From WJMT01 sp964624145 (GTDB lineage Bacteria > Acidobacteriota > Aminicenantia > Aminicenantales > Aminicenantaceae), in contig CAZUXT010000010.1 in NCBI GenBank assembly GCA_964624145.1, positions 1 to 64,000 on the forward strand: DNA of 64,000 nt, given 5' to 3'. A model generated the notes under the pieces. The model saw nothing but the letters and a program-made list of their open reading frames with translations, did not search any database and was not told the DNA's origin. Every line of letters starts with the position of its first letter. Position 1 is the first letter of the stretch. Shown here piece by piece: positions 26,076-34,533 of the stretch. A program made the position numbers and the translations under genes.

Positions 26076-26486
26076 ATGAACAAATTTTGTCTGAGCATCA
26101 TCATAACGTGGACCACTGCCTATGTCCTTAAAATTCTCTTTACCCTGGTAAAGGAGAGAAAACTGGATAAAGAAGCGCTTTTCTCCAACGGAGGAATGCC
26201 CTCCGGCCACACAGCCCTGGCCGCATCCTTGACCATGGCCCTACTTTTGGAAACCGGCTTTTCCCCTTATTTCGTCATAGGGATTGTTTTGACCATTCTG
26301 GTTATCTACGACGCTGTGAATGTTCGCACGGTCATTGAGAAGCAGGCCAAAGCCATAAACAAACTGATCGGAGACAGAAAAGATATTCCCAGACTGGAGG
26401 AAAAAGTGGGTCATACGCTCCTGGAAGTGATTGTCAGTCTGGGACTGAGTGTCATCATACCTTTGCTTGTCTACCATTTCTTTTAA
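26076..26486 (+). CDS. Divergent PAP2 family (DUF212) membrane protein
   Basis: The protein has 136 residues with three to four membrane spans. GGMPSGHTALAASL (about 38-51) and YDAVNVRTVIEKQAKAIN (about 78-95) are the signatures of the DUF212 branch of acid phosphatase/vanadium haloperoxidase proteins. The substrate is unknown, possibly a lipid phosphate. It starts 24 bases after the polyferredoxin gene and is probably the last gene of that run. Confidence 0.88.
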   Translation: MNKFCLSIIITWTTAYVLKILFTLVKERKLDKEALFSNGGMPSGHTALAASLTMALLLETGFSPYFVIGIVLTILVIYDAVNVRTVIEKQAKAINKLIGDRKDIPRLEEKVGHTLLEVIVSLGLSVIIPLLVYHFF

Positions 26487-26503
26487 CCTGACTTGTTCAT
26501 AGA
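26484..26503 (-). repeat. Short dispersed repeat, copy 7
   Basis: TAACCTGACTTGTTCATAGA. The repeat begins at the stop codon of the DUF212 gene and fills the 20-base gap to the convergent TauE gene. Confidence 0.4.
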
Positions 26504-26506
26504 AAA

Positions 26507-27271
26507 TTAGAGAAATAATTTCCCCAGAGTAACCAATCCGAGGACAAGAGTGGCTATGCCCACGATCAACTTAAGACGCATATTCTTGACTTTTTTGACC
26601 GTATACGCGGCAAAAGGAACGGAAAGAATGGCCCCTAAAACCAAGGACGGGGCAAGCTGCCATCCAATGGTGTGATTTGTGAAGATCAAATAGGTGATGA
26701 CTCCGACCAAACAGGTCAGACCTTCAGACAGGGATGTGATTCCTATGGCATTTTTTGAATTCACTCCGGATAAAATTTGACCGCTGGTCACCAGAGGCCC
26801 ATAGCCGCCTCCGCTGATTCCCTTATTGAACGCAGCCAGCATTCCCAGAGAAGAAATCTTAAGCCAGGAGAATTTAAAAGTGCGGTTCAGGTTAATAAGG
26901 ATCAGAAGTCCCATGGTAAACACAAGGATTCCGATATAAAGCTTTATATAAAATTTCGGCAAAACGAGCGCAACAAAAACAGCACCGATGGTCCCTACTA
27001 TACTGCAGCCAGCCAAAACCGTTACTGTTTTCGTATCAATCGTACCGATCTTAAAGTTGGCGTTTTTAAAACGGTGATGAAAAAAAGCAGCGCTCACCCC
27101 TGTTATCAACTCGGACAACAAAACCGCAGGAACGATCTGAAGGGGACTGTACCCCATGATCAATAAAATTGGAGTCAAGGTGGTTCCATAACCCATTCCC
27201 AGGGATGAATCAATATACTCACAAACAAAAGCAAGAACTATGATGAAAATGGAAAATTCAAATAAATGCAT
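26507..27271 (-). CDS. TauE/SafE family anion exporter
   Basis: A 254-residue membrane protein with about eight spans in two pseudo-repeats. SLGMGYGTTLTPILLIMGYSP (about 24-43) and KGISGGGYGPLVTSG (about 149-163) are the family's glycine-rich signatures. The family exports sulfite, sulfoacetate or related organosulfur anions; the substrate here is unknown. It lies 32 bases after a small gene on the same strand, and the pair probably shares the promoter at 27609-27637. Confidence 0.88.
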   Translation of the reverse strand: MHLFEFSIFIIVLAFVCEYIDSSLGMGYGTTLTPILLIMGYSPLQIVPAVLLSELITGVSAAFFHHRFKNANFKIGTIDTKTVTVLAGCSIVGTIGAVFVALVLPKFYIKLYIGILVFTMGLLILINLNRTFKFSWLKISSLGMLAAFNKGISGGGYGPLVTSGQILSGVNSKNAIGITSLSEGLTCLVGVITYLIFTNHTIGWQLAPSLVLGAILSVPFAAYTVKKVKNMRLKLIVGIATLVLGLVTLGKLFL

Positions 27272-27303
27272 GATGCCTCCTTACTCGAAATTTTCTGCTC
27301 TCA

Positions 27304-27501
27304 TTATTTGAAGCTTAACGGCTCTCTGTTCTTTTCTTGAATGGAAGACGTTTCTTTTATAACCTGATTTTCCGGCGTTTGTTCTTCAAATTCACGGCCT
27401 TCGAGACAAAATCTCTCTATGGGCTTCCAGCTTAAGTAATCTGAGATGAAAAAATTTGTAATCTTATCAAAAAGATAACTTCTTAATTTTTTTAAATGCA
27501 T
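27304..27501 (-). CDS. Small hypothetical protein upstream of the TauE gene
   Basis: A 65-residue protein, MHLKKLRSYLFDKI..., with no recognised family and no clear membrane span. An excellent ribosome site (AAGGGGGAG, 3-4 bases before ATG) and a consensus promoter about 100 bases upstream argue that it is real. It precedes the TauE-family exporter and may be an accessory or leader protein. Confidence 0.6.
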   Translation of the reverse strand: MHLKKLRSYLFDKITNFFISDYLSWKPIERFCLEGREFEEQTPENQVIKETSSIQEKNREPLSFK

Positions 27502-27608
27502 ATCTCCCCCTTTCTATGGCGGAATGTGCCTTTCCTTGTTTTCATCTCTAGCCCGGTCTAAGAAGACTAAAATAATATAAACTCTTATAATAGCCTTATT
27601 GTAGTAAA

Positions 27609-27637
27609 TTAATACTCCAATAGTAATACTTTGTCAA
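27609..27637 (-). promoter_or_regulatory. Promoter for the small gene/TauE pair
   Basis: On the minus strand TTGACA (27637-27632), a 17-base spacer and TATTAA (27614-27609). The mRNA would begin near 27602, giving a leader of about 100 bases before the 27501 start. Confidence 0.55.
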
Positions 27638-27712
27638 TAAATTTTTTTGTTTTTTTTGAATGCCTGTAATGGATCTCGGGAGATTGTATGGAAATTATTG
27701 AAAAAGAAAAAC

Positions 27713-27934
27713 TTAGAAATATCCCAGGGCTTTCAGCCTTCTCCGGATGGCTTCGATCTCATCTGCGGAAAGTTCCTGCTTTTCCTGGCTTTTTGCAGAC
27801 ATGAGGTCTCTCAGTATATAGACCACAAACTCATTGACACTGCTGAATCCACTGCCTTCAATAACGGTCTTAAGCCTCTCATAAAGAGGCCTGGGGATTT
27901 TCAGTGTCACTTTGTCTTTTGCCATCAGCTGCAT
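27713..27934 (-). CDS. Ribbon-helix-helix (CopG-like) protein
   Basis: A 73-residue protein. Residues about 8-45 (KVTLKIPRPLYERLKTVIEG, then SVNEFVVYILRDL) form a ribbon-helix-helix fold, which usually binds DNA as a dimer. The C-terminus EIEAIRRRLKALGYF matches the end of the sulfatase-like protein at 34534 (VRERLKSLGYI). No ribosome site precedes either candidate ATG (27934 or 27925). It may be a small autoregulator or an adaptor. It stands alone between oppositely acting regions. Confidence 0.75.
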   Translation of the reverse strand: MQLMAKDKVTLKIPRPLYERLKTVIEGSGFSSVNEFVVYILRDLMSAKSQEKQELSADEIEAIRRRLKALGYF

Positions 27935-28001
27935 TTTAGAATATGACGTTCACTAAAGTCAAGACCGCCGACTTTCTTTCTTTAATAATGACTCTCCCCG
28001 A

Positions 28002-29249
28002 TCATGATTTAACCTGAAGAAAAAATTCAAAAGGCTGGGAACCCATCTCCTCAAACCAGATGATATTTTCATCCACTAAATCCAATTTTATCCAGTATTC
28101 CTCTGCCTCTTTTGGAGCTGTAAAGCAGTGTGTTAAAGTCATTACTCCCCCAGGAGGCACATCACCGGGAAGCGCTGTTCTCGCAAGGCGGTCCGAAAGA
28201 AAGTTTTTCTGCTTGTCCAGCAATTTAGTCCCCAAAGTGATAAAACCCCACTCCAGGTCCTTTTGAGACAACCACAACGTATCCCCAATATTTTCTACGA
28301 ATAGAGTCAACTCTATATCAGTGCCTGCCATTACCTGGTGTGGTATCTGTTGACCGCTGCATTCTATCCTGCCTTTCAACACATTGGGAACCTGGCTGTC
28401 GTATCTCGGCCCTGGCTTGTAAGCAAGAATGGTATTTGTTTCAGGAACAGGCACATCATTCAAAGCAGGTGTCATTCTTTTTCCATTCCGTTTAATAGTG
28501 ACATTAATGAACTCATAGGCTTGTGTTTCTATAAATCCGACTTTTCTCAAGAGACTAAAAAGCTCCGGCTGTCCAAGAGGATCTTCCAAGGTTCGGTATT
28601 TAATAATAGTATCCATCAAATTCTTTTCACTTTCCGATCCTTCTGGAGGCTTAATCCCTTCCTTAATGAACAATCTTCCCCCGGGTCTAAGAGCGCGATA
28701 AACAGAATGAAGCACAGCTTCTTGATCAGGAAAGTGATGAAGGCTGTCATAAAAAACAGCTGCGTGATAAAGGTTATGCTCTGCCTCCATGGTTTCTGCA
28801 TCTCCGATAAAAAACCTGGCTTTAAGAGGCATATCCTTATCCGGATCAAACTGAATAGATTTCATCCTCTCTTTGGCGATTTTAATCATATCAGGACTGA
28901 TATCAACTCCCGTCACATCATATCCTGAACGCGCCATGTACTCACTCAGCCAGCCTGGGCCGCAAGCCACATCCAGAATTTTTGCCCGAGGAGGCAATTC
29001 AAGAATATTAAATATGCTGGCAAAACTGTGAAAAAGTTCAGCAGATGTGCTCCTTTCTCTTGCGCAGTCAAAAGGCTTTGTGTAGAGATAATGACGATAA
29101 CTCCCTTCCAATCTGTTAGGATAATCAACAGCAGCCTGCTTGTATTCTTCCGGAGTGAATTTCGTGAGGAAAGACTCAAAATTTTTCTTATGCTTTTTTT
29201 GAAATACCGCTTCCCTTAAAACCTTAAAAGGCCGTTTGAATGCTCTCAT
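28002..29249 (-). CDS. SAM-dependent methyltransferase with C-terminal Ig-like domain
   Basis: A 415-residue protein. The Rossmann methyltransferase domain lies at about 65-260, with the SAM loop ILDVACGPGW at 91-100 and GVDISPDMI shortly after. Residues about 290-412 look like an NBR1-type Ig-like beta sandwich (VENIGDTLW; VPPGGVMTLTHCF; KLDLVDENIIWFEEMGSQPF). This domain is seen with polysaccharide- or glycan-modifying enzymes, so the substrate may be a surface sugar. A GGGAG ribosome site precedes the ATG. It appears monocistronic. Confidence 0.85.
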   Translation of the reverse strand: MRAFKRPFKVLREAVFQKKHKKNFESFLTKFTPEEYKQAAVDYPNRLEGSYRHYLYTKPFDCARERSTSAELFHSFASIFNILELPPRAKILDVACGPGWLSEYMARSGYDVTGVDISPDMIKIAKERMKSIQFDPDKDMPLKARFFIGDAETMEAEHNLYHAAVFYDSLHHFPDQEAVLHSVYRALRPGGRLFIKEGIKPPEGSESEKNLMDTIIKYRTLEDPLGQPELFSLLRKVGFIETQAYEFINVTIKRNGKRMTPALNDVPVPETNTILAYKPGPRYDSQVPNVLKGRIECSGQQIPHQVMAGTDIELTLFVENIGDTLWLSQKDLEWGFITLGTKLLDKQKNFLSDRLARTALPGDVPPGGVMTLTHCFTAPKEAEEYWIKLDLVDENIIWFEEMGSQPFEFFLQVKS

Positions 29250-29448
29250 CTCAGATCTCCCAATCCTATCGGATATTTCCCTTAACTACTATCCTAATGA
29301 TATAAAAGACAAGCAAACCATGTCAATAATGATTTTCTCCTCACATTTCTTTCGCGGTATTTCTTTAAAGCCTCAAAAAGACTATAATAAGGCGAAAACA
29401 CGTTGATACAGTCTATTATATATATAAAAAAAAACAAATGAGGGTTAA

Positions 29449-30705
29449 ATGAAAAAAAAGCATTCCAATGCCAAAATTGTAACCGTCTCTATCTGTCTGT
29501 TCTTTCTTTTAACCGTTTCCGCACTCAAACCCTGTACGGTCGCGGTCATATCTGGGAAAGTTACTGCGGACGGATGTCCTCTTCTGTGGAAAAACCGCGA
29601 TACGGGCCAGCCCAACAACAAAGTCGTTTTTATAAGAGGGGAAAAGTACGGCTTCCTCGGTGTCATAAACTCTGAAGACAATGACGCTGTATCCGTGTGG
29701 CAGGGAATCAATTCCATGGGTTTTGCCATTATAAATTCGGCTTCGAATGATCTGCTGCCGGGAAAGGGGATGGCTACAGGTAACGGAGTCATGATGCGCA
29801 GGGCACTCGGAATGTGTGCTGATGTGAATGAATTTGAAGCCCTGCTGCAAAACACCAACGGAAAACGCAGGGTCGCGGCCAATTACGGAGTCATTGATGC
29901 TTACGGCAATGCCTGCTTTTTTGAGACAAGCAGCAGCTCTTACGTAAAATTCGACGCCAATGACCCTGAGACCGCACCTTCAGGCTATATTCTCCGGACA
30001 AACTTTGCCTTCAGCGCCCGGGAAAAAGACAAAGGAGGCGGGTTCATAAGATTCGAAAGGATCTCCCATATATTCGAAAAAGAGGCTGCCGGAAAAAAAT
30101 TAGACCTCCAGTTCATTCTCAAGAAAGCTTGCAGAGACCTGGCCAATGAGAAGCTTTATTCCTTCCCCCTCTCTCTCGATCTAGAAACAGATGCGGCTTC
30201 TCCCCTCTATATAAGAACAAACGACACCATAAACCGCATCTCAACCATTTCCGTCTCTGTTTTTCACGGCGCACCGGGTATTGAAAAGCCTCACCTGGCC
30301 ACCATGTGGATCATACTGGGCCAACCCATATGTTCCGTTGCCCTTCCTCTCTGGGTCAAAAGCGAGAGCGTGCCAAGCATACTAGGCGGCCAGGGAACCG
30401 CTCCCCTGCACGACCTGTCCAAAAAGCTCATCTCGTACCTCTACCATGACCAGAGAGGAAACATGAAACAATACATGGATCTCACCCGCTTTCTGAACTA
30501 TAAAGATAACGGATTTCTTTCCCTAATTTTTCCCATAGAAGACCAGATTATCAGAGAAACAGACCAAGAACTCAAAGAATGGGAGAAAAACGAGCCCGGG
30601 CAAAGGGAATTCAAAACATACATGGAAAGGGCCGCAAAAAAAGCGTTCAAAGCTCTTCAGGATTCATTCGCTGACATATTGAAAGAGACGATTCCGTCCG
30701 TGTGA
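29449..30705 (+). CDS. C45 / isopenicillin-N acyltransferase-like NTN hydrolase, exported
   Basis: A signal peptide (about 1-27) is followed by a cysteine at 29 (KPCTVAV), the likely N-terminal nucleophile exposed after processing. LLWKNRDTG and NSMGFAIINSAS match the acyl-CoA:6-aminopenicillanate acyltransferase/carcinine hydrolase superfamily. At 418 residues it fits periplasmic members, which cut amide bonds of unknown substrates. GAGGG lies five bases before the ATG. It is convergent with the Gfo/Idh gene, with only two bases between stops. Confidence 0.82.
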   Translation: MKKKHSNAKIVTVSICLFFLLTVSALKPCTVAVISGKVTADGCPLLWKNRDTGQPNNKVVFIRGEKYGFLGVINSEDNDAVSVWQGINSMGFAIINSASNDLLPGKGMATGNGVMMRRALGMCADVNEFEALLQNTNGKRRVAANYGVIDAYGNACFFETSSSSYVKFDANDPETAPSGYILRTNFAFSAREKDKGGGFIRFERISHIFEKEAAGKKLDLQFILKKACRDLANEKLYSFPLSLDLETDAASPLYIRTNDTINRISTISVSVFHGAPGIEKPHLATMWIILGQPICSVALPLWVKSESVPSILGGQGTAPLHDLSKKLISYLYHDQRGNMKQYMDLTRFLNYKDNGFLSLIFPIEDQIIRETDQELKEWEKNEPGQREFKTYMERAAKKAFKALQDSFADILKETIPSV

Positions 30706-30707
30706 TT

Positions 30708-32045
30708 TTAAATCTTTATAAGTTCGTCTATTTTAAAAGGCCTCCCCTGCTCTATACTCCTCCGAGCAGCTATGCCGATGAGAATGGAAAGGGCTCCGTC
30801 CCTGCTGGAGGCTGTCTGCCCGAGAGGATCAGCCTCTCCTCCGCGAAAAATCCGGTCCTGCATGACACCGTCTGCTCCCCAGTGTCCGCCTCCCCCTGAT
30901 TTTATACGGAACGTCCTGCTTTTTTTGAAATTCTGAGTGACCCGGAACTCAGCAAGACTGTCTGTTTTCCAGGGCTGGGTGTGATAGACCCGGGCATCCA
31001 GGCGTCCCTTTGTCCCATTGAACCCGACAAAATATCCTTCATAAGGCATGAAGGCATTCAAAGAATAACTCATGCTGACCCTGTTGTGGTAGCGGACCTG
31101 GACATTCATGGTGTCCCAAATATTGATCTTGTTCCCGAACACACAGGAATCCCTAATGTAACCGTCCTCTTCTTCCGCTTTAACATAAAGCTCCATTAAG
31201 TGCTTGTCCTTTGTGATGTCCCAGAAAAATCCACACCTTTTTTTATGCGGACAGGTCATACACCTTGTTCCTCTAAACGACCCACTATGCCCGTACTTCC
31301 GAAGTTCACCGTACGCATTCACTTCCACAGGTTCTGCGGAAAGCCACCAGTTCATAAGGTCATAGTGATGAGTGGCCTTATGCACCAGAAGAGAGCCTGA
31401 AAACTGTTTGTAACCATGCCACCGTCTGAAATAAGACGCACCGTGATACACATCAAGATAATAATTAAAATCCACAGAAGTGACATCCCCGATTTCCTTT
31501 GACATGAGGACTTCTTTGATCTTGACCGCTTCCGGGCTGTACCTGTAGTTGAAGGTCACAATCAAGTTCTTACCTGTCATCCGTTCCGTATCCAGAATCT
31601 TTTGTGCCATCTTCTCATCCGTAGCCAGGGGTTTCTCGGTTATCACGTCACACCCCATTTTCATGGCAAGGCATATGTATTTGGCATGAAAACAGTCCGT
31701 TGTGGTTACAATGACCGTATCCGGCCCGGTTTCATTGACCATTTTCTCAAAGTCAGTGTACGTGGGGCATTCGGCTCCCATGAATTTCCTTGAATATTCC
31801 ATTCTTACTGGATTGATATCACAAAGCCCCACCATCTCCAGTCTGTCCGAATATTTTTGAATCAAGGTCTTTCCCCAGGTCGAACTGCCTCTGACGCCGG
31901 TCCCCACAAGCGCTACCTTTAGCTTGCGGCCGAGAGGACGTTCCCAGGCTGCACCAGCCTTTAAAAGAGGAAGGCAGGCCGCTCCGAGCGCCATCCCTGC
32001 AGAAGAAAAAATAAATTTCCGACGGCTCAATCCATTCTCATTCAT
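30708..32045 (-). CDS. Gfo/Idh/MocA family oxidoreductase with Tat signal
   Basis: A 445-residue periplasmic-type sugar dehydrogenase relative. A twin-arginine signal (SRRKFIFSSAGMALGAACLP, about 7-26) precedes a Rossmann domain (LKVALVGTGVRGSS, about 38-51) and the EKPLA motif near 137. The C-terminal alpha/beta domain holds YRYSPEAV and several His residues. A CMTCPHKKRC cluster near 270 is unusual and may bind metal. The substrate is unknown, probably a sugar or cyclitol. A GGAGGG ribosome site precedes the ATG. Confidence 0.88.
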   Translation of the reverse strand: MNENGLSRRKFIFSSAGMALGAACLPLLKAGAAWERPLGRKLKVALVGTGVRGSSTWGKTLIQKYSDRLEMVGLCDINPVRMEYSRKFMGAECPTYTDFEKMVNETGPDTVIVTTTDCFHAKYICLAMKMGCDVITEKPLATDEKMAQKILDTERMTGKNLIVTFNYRYSPEAVKIKEVLMSKEIGDVTSVDFNYYLDVYHGASYFRRWHGYKQFSGSLLVHKATHHYDLMNWWLSAEPVEVNAYGELRKYGHSGSFRGTRCMTCPHKKRCGFFWDITKDKHLMELYVKAEEEDGYIRDSCVFGNKINIWDTMNVQVRYHNRVSMSYSLNAFMPYEGYFVGFNGTKGRLDARVYHTQPWKTDSLAEFRVTQNFKKSRTFRIKSGGGGHWGADGVMQDRIFRGGEADPLGQTASSRDGALSILIGIAARRSIEQGRPFKIDELIKI

Positions 32046-32185
32046 GGTCTAAATCCCTCCGTATGATATTTTATTCCTCTTCTTCTGCTTCTATCACACA
32101 GCATGAGATAAGTCAAAAATGTTCCTTTTTTAAAAAGCCATTTCACATTAGAATAAACACTGTCATAGAGAGAGGCGTAATAAAG

Positions 32186-32749
32186 ATGAATATGAATGGG
32201 ATGGATGACAACGAGCTCATAAAGGGCTGTAGGGAAGGAGACCATGAGTGTTTTCAAAAAATCGTCAACAAATATACGGGAAAGGCCATGGCTTTAGCGC
32301 TGAATATTTTAAAGAACAAACAGGATGCGGAAGACGCCTGCCAGGATGCATTCATCCAGATATATCACAATCTGCAAGGATTTGATTTCAATAAAAAATT
32401 CAAGGACTGGTTCTATGCCATTCTTTACCACCGGTGCATCGATATGGTGAGGAAGAAACGCCGTTTTTTCCGTTTTCTTTCACAGAAAAAATACGCGGCC
32501 GCAGAAAAACAGCAAACAGGGAATGAAGCTCGCATGAGTTTTAAAAAACTGCCGCCTCTCTATTTACAAAATTTAAGCGCCAAGGAAAAAACCGCTCTCC
32601 TGCTCTGGGCCCAGGAAGAATATCAAAGTAAAGAGATAGGAGAGATCATGAAGTGTTCCCCCAGCACCGCCAGGGTCTATCTGTACAAGGCAAGAAAAAA
32701 AATAAAATCTCTACTGGAGAATAAAAATGATACGCTGCAAAATCGTTAA
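32186..32749 (+). CDS. ECF-type RNA polymerase sigma factor (1)
   Basis: A 187-residue sigma-70 family factor with region 2 (FQKIVNKYTGKAMALALNIL; DAEDACQDAFIQIYHNL) and region 4 (KEIGEIMKCSPSTARVYLYKARKKI). I chose the ATG at 32186 (MNMNGMDDNEL), which has an AGAGAGG ribosome site; the frame is open from 32063, but the extra 41 residues do not look like sigma factor. It overlaps an anti-sigma-like gene by 23 bases, and a TonB-type gene follows. This is a classic sigma/anti-sigma/effector module. Confidence 0.92.
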   Translation: MNMNGMDDNELIKGCREGDHECFQKIVNKYTGKAMALALNILKNKQDAEDACQDAFIQIYHNLQGFDFNKKFKDWFYAILYHRCIDMVRKKRRFFRFLSQKKYAAAEKQQTGNEARMSFKKLPPLYLQNLSAKEKTALLLWAQEEYQSKEIGEIMKCSPSTARVYLYKARKKIKSLLENKNDTLQNR

Positions 32750-33188
32750 CCTTTTGTTTTCTCTACTGCCCATAAACCGGATGAGAGGGTATCTTATCCA
32801 AAACCATATCCTGAAATGCCCTCACTGCGTAAAAAAGCTCGCCACGGCATCCGAGGTAAAACATCTTCTTATAACAGAAGACAGCCCTGAGACAAAGACA
32901 AACCTTTGGCCATCTCTGGAAGCAAAACTTCCCCACCCCCGAGAAAAAAGGAAATCAAACCGATTTTTACACTATCACTGGGGTTATGCAGCAGCCGGAG
33001 CACTGGCTCTCCTGGTATCAGGAATTTTTATCTTTTATTCCAGTTTTCATCATAAGCAAAACGATTATTCCGCCTCATCCGAAGGTTTTCAGATCCAATA
33101 CATTAAAGTCCTGGATCAGCCTGCCCATACATTCTATTATCAGTCCCCGGAATCAGATTATATTTTTCTATGGGCTGAAAAAAATTAA
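32727..33188 (+). CDS. Putative membrane-bound anti-sigma factor
   Basis: A 153-residue protein encoded overlapping the sigma gene by 23 bases. Residues about 29-35 hold a CPHC pair (LKCPHCVKKL), recalling zinc-finger anti-sigma domains. One membrane segment lies at about 87-107 (YAAAGALALLVSGIFIFYSS), followed by a short outer domain. The anti-sigma role is inferred from position and topology; sequence similarity is weak. Confidence 0.7.
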   Translation: MIRCKIVNLLFSLLPINRMRGYLIQNHILKCPHCVKKLATASEVKHLLITEDSPETKTNLWPSLEAKLPHPREKRKSNRFLHYHWGYAAAGALALLVSGIFIFYSSFHHKQNDYSASSEGFQIQYIKVLDQPAHTFYYQSPESDYIFLWAEKN

Positions 33189-33204
33189 CCAAAGGAGATT
33201 CCTT

Positions 33205-34485
33205 ATGAATAAAAAAAATAGACTCACCTTAACCATCATAGGTGTGCTTTTGATTTCAATTTCTCTGAGCGCATCCGATTATCTTAATGTGAAGATGCGT
33301 TTTTTCCAGGGAGCAAGAAAAGGGGAAATCAGTCCTCCCGAGTTTGTGACCTCTTCTTTTCTCCAGCCCACTATATCAGCCACCATACCATCAAAATTTT
33401 TACTGGAGGGAGAAAGATTAAAAATTCAAAAGGTGTTCAACCTGGAAGACGTGGCTTTGATCACTGAGACAGATATCAATTTCGTTTTTGAAAAAAACAA
33501 ATGGAAAGACAAAATGAATAAACATGACTTCAGGTTGGATGGAAAGCAGTTTGCCTTTGTTCTCTCCCCCCAAAAAACAGAAATCTCTGAACTTGAAACA
33601 GAACAGCCGGAGTCTCAAGTGGTCCAGTTCCATCTGCAGGTCTTTGAATACACTGAAGACAAAGAACAGGAGATGCTTGACACCAAGTTCCTCCTGCCTG
33701 TAAAAAAAATTGCTGTTTTCGGCTTTGAAGACAGTGAAGGGAATCCCTACTTTCTTTCTTTCCACATAACACGCTATCAGGCTTCACCGCCGCCGCCACC
33801 ACCTCCTCCACCCCCTAAGCCCATCAAAGAATTCCATACAAAAAAAGAAATTGATGAATTCACAAAAGGAGCTGTAAAGGTCAAAGGAAAAATAAAGCCT
33901 CCCAAGCTCATTAAACAGGTGCCCCCTGTGTATCCCGAGGAAGCCAAGGAAGCGAAAGTCGAAGGAATCGTTATTTTAGAGGCAAGAACAGATATCTACG
34001 GTCGGGTCAAAGAGGTCAAAGTCTTAGAAGGCAAAGATCCTATCTTAAAAGAAGCTGCCAAAGAAGCCGTCATGCAGTGGGTGTACGAACCTATGGTGGT
34101 GGACGGAAAACCCCGGGAGGTGGTGTTCACAACCACGGTTACGTTTGAACTGGATAAAGAAGAAGAAAAAGCTAAAGTCGGGGGCGTCGCAGGTGGGATC
34201 ATAAGAGCCGGTGGTGACATCAAAAAGCCCAAACTCATCAGAAGAGTGAATCCGTTGTACCCTGAAGAGCTTATAAAAGAAGGCATCCAGGGTATGGTCA
34301 TACTGGAAGTGACAACAGATCAATATGGGATCCCGGTGAATATAGAGGTCCTGAAAAGTGACAGCTCTCTTTTAAACAAACCGGCCATAGAGGCAGTGGA
34401 ACAGTGGAGGTATGAACCCTTTATTAAAGACGGCAAACCTCGCGCTGTGGTCTTCACAGTGACAGTCACTTTTCATCTTAGATAA
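33205..34485 (+). CDS. TonB-family protein with two tandem TonB C-terminal domains
   Basis: The 426-residue protein starts MNKKNRLTLTI behind an AAGGAG site. The frame is open back to 32986, but that part overlaps the anti-sigma gene and is not real. A signal or anchor (about 5-25) leads to a beta-rich domain (about 30-190), then an uninterrupted run of 11 prolines (about 195-205). Two TonB C-terminal domains follow: about 230-315 (VPPVYPEEAKEAKVEG...WVYEP) and about 335-426 (VNPLYPEELIKEGIQG...WRYEP). Most TonB proteins have one. No ExbB/ExbD is nearby, so it may be an envelope adaptor controlled by the sigma factor. Confidence 0.87.
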   Translation: MNKKNRLTLTIIGVLLISISLSASDYLNVKMRFFQGARKGEISPPEFVTSSFLQPTISATIPSKFLLEGERLKIQKVFNLEDVALITETDINFVFEKNKWKDKMNKHDFRLDGKQFAFVLSPQKTEISELETEQPESQVVQFHLQVFEYTEDKEQEMLDTKFLLPVKKIAVFGFEDSEGNPYFLSFHITRYQASPPPPPPPPPPKPIKEFHTKKEIDEFTKGAVKVKGKIKPPKLIKQVPPVYPEEAKEAKVEGIVILEARTDIYGRVKEVKVLEGKDPILKEAAKEAVMQWVYEPMVVDGKPREVVFTTTVTFELDKEEEKAKVGGVAGGIIRAGGDIKKPKLIRRVNPLYPEELIKEGIQGMVILEVTTDQYGIPVNIEVLKSDSSLLNKPAIEAVEQWRYEPFIKDGKPRAVVFTVTVTFHLR

Positions 34486-34492
34486 CCTTTTG

Positions 34493-34511
34493 TTAACCTG
34501 GATTATTCACA
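34493..34511 (-). repeat. Short dispersed repeat, copy 8
   Basis: TTAACCTGGATTATTCACA lies seven bases after the stop codon of the TonB-family gene and before the convergent sulfatase-like gene. A small hairpin AAGCTTTTCATGAAAA follows. Confidence 0.55.
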
Positions 34512-34533
34512 AGCTTTTCATGAAAAATCCGGA

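Noticed and set aside
27688..27804. 38-codon frame starting MEIIEKEKLR with a GGGAG site, antisense to the RHH gene
   Set aside because: It runs antisense through the better-supported ribbon-helix-helix gene and has no recognisable feature.
32063..32185. N-terminal extension of the first sigma factor
   Set aside because: The 41 extra residues do not resemble sigma region 1 or 2, and a better ribosome site precedes ATG 32186.
32986..33204. 73-codon extension of the TonB-family protein
   Set aside because: It lies over the anti-sigma gene in another frame. The true start MNKKNRL has an AAGGAG site and opens the signal peptide.
33787..33820. CCGCCGCCACC-type tract as a DNA repeat element
   Set aside because: It simply encodes the 11-residue polyproline stretch of the TonB-family protein.
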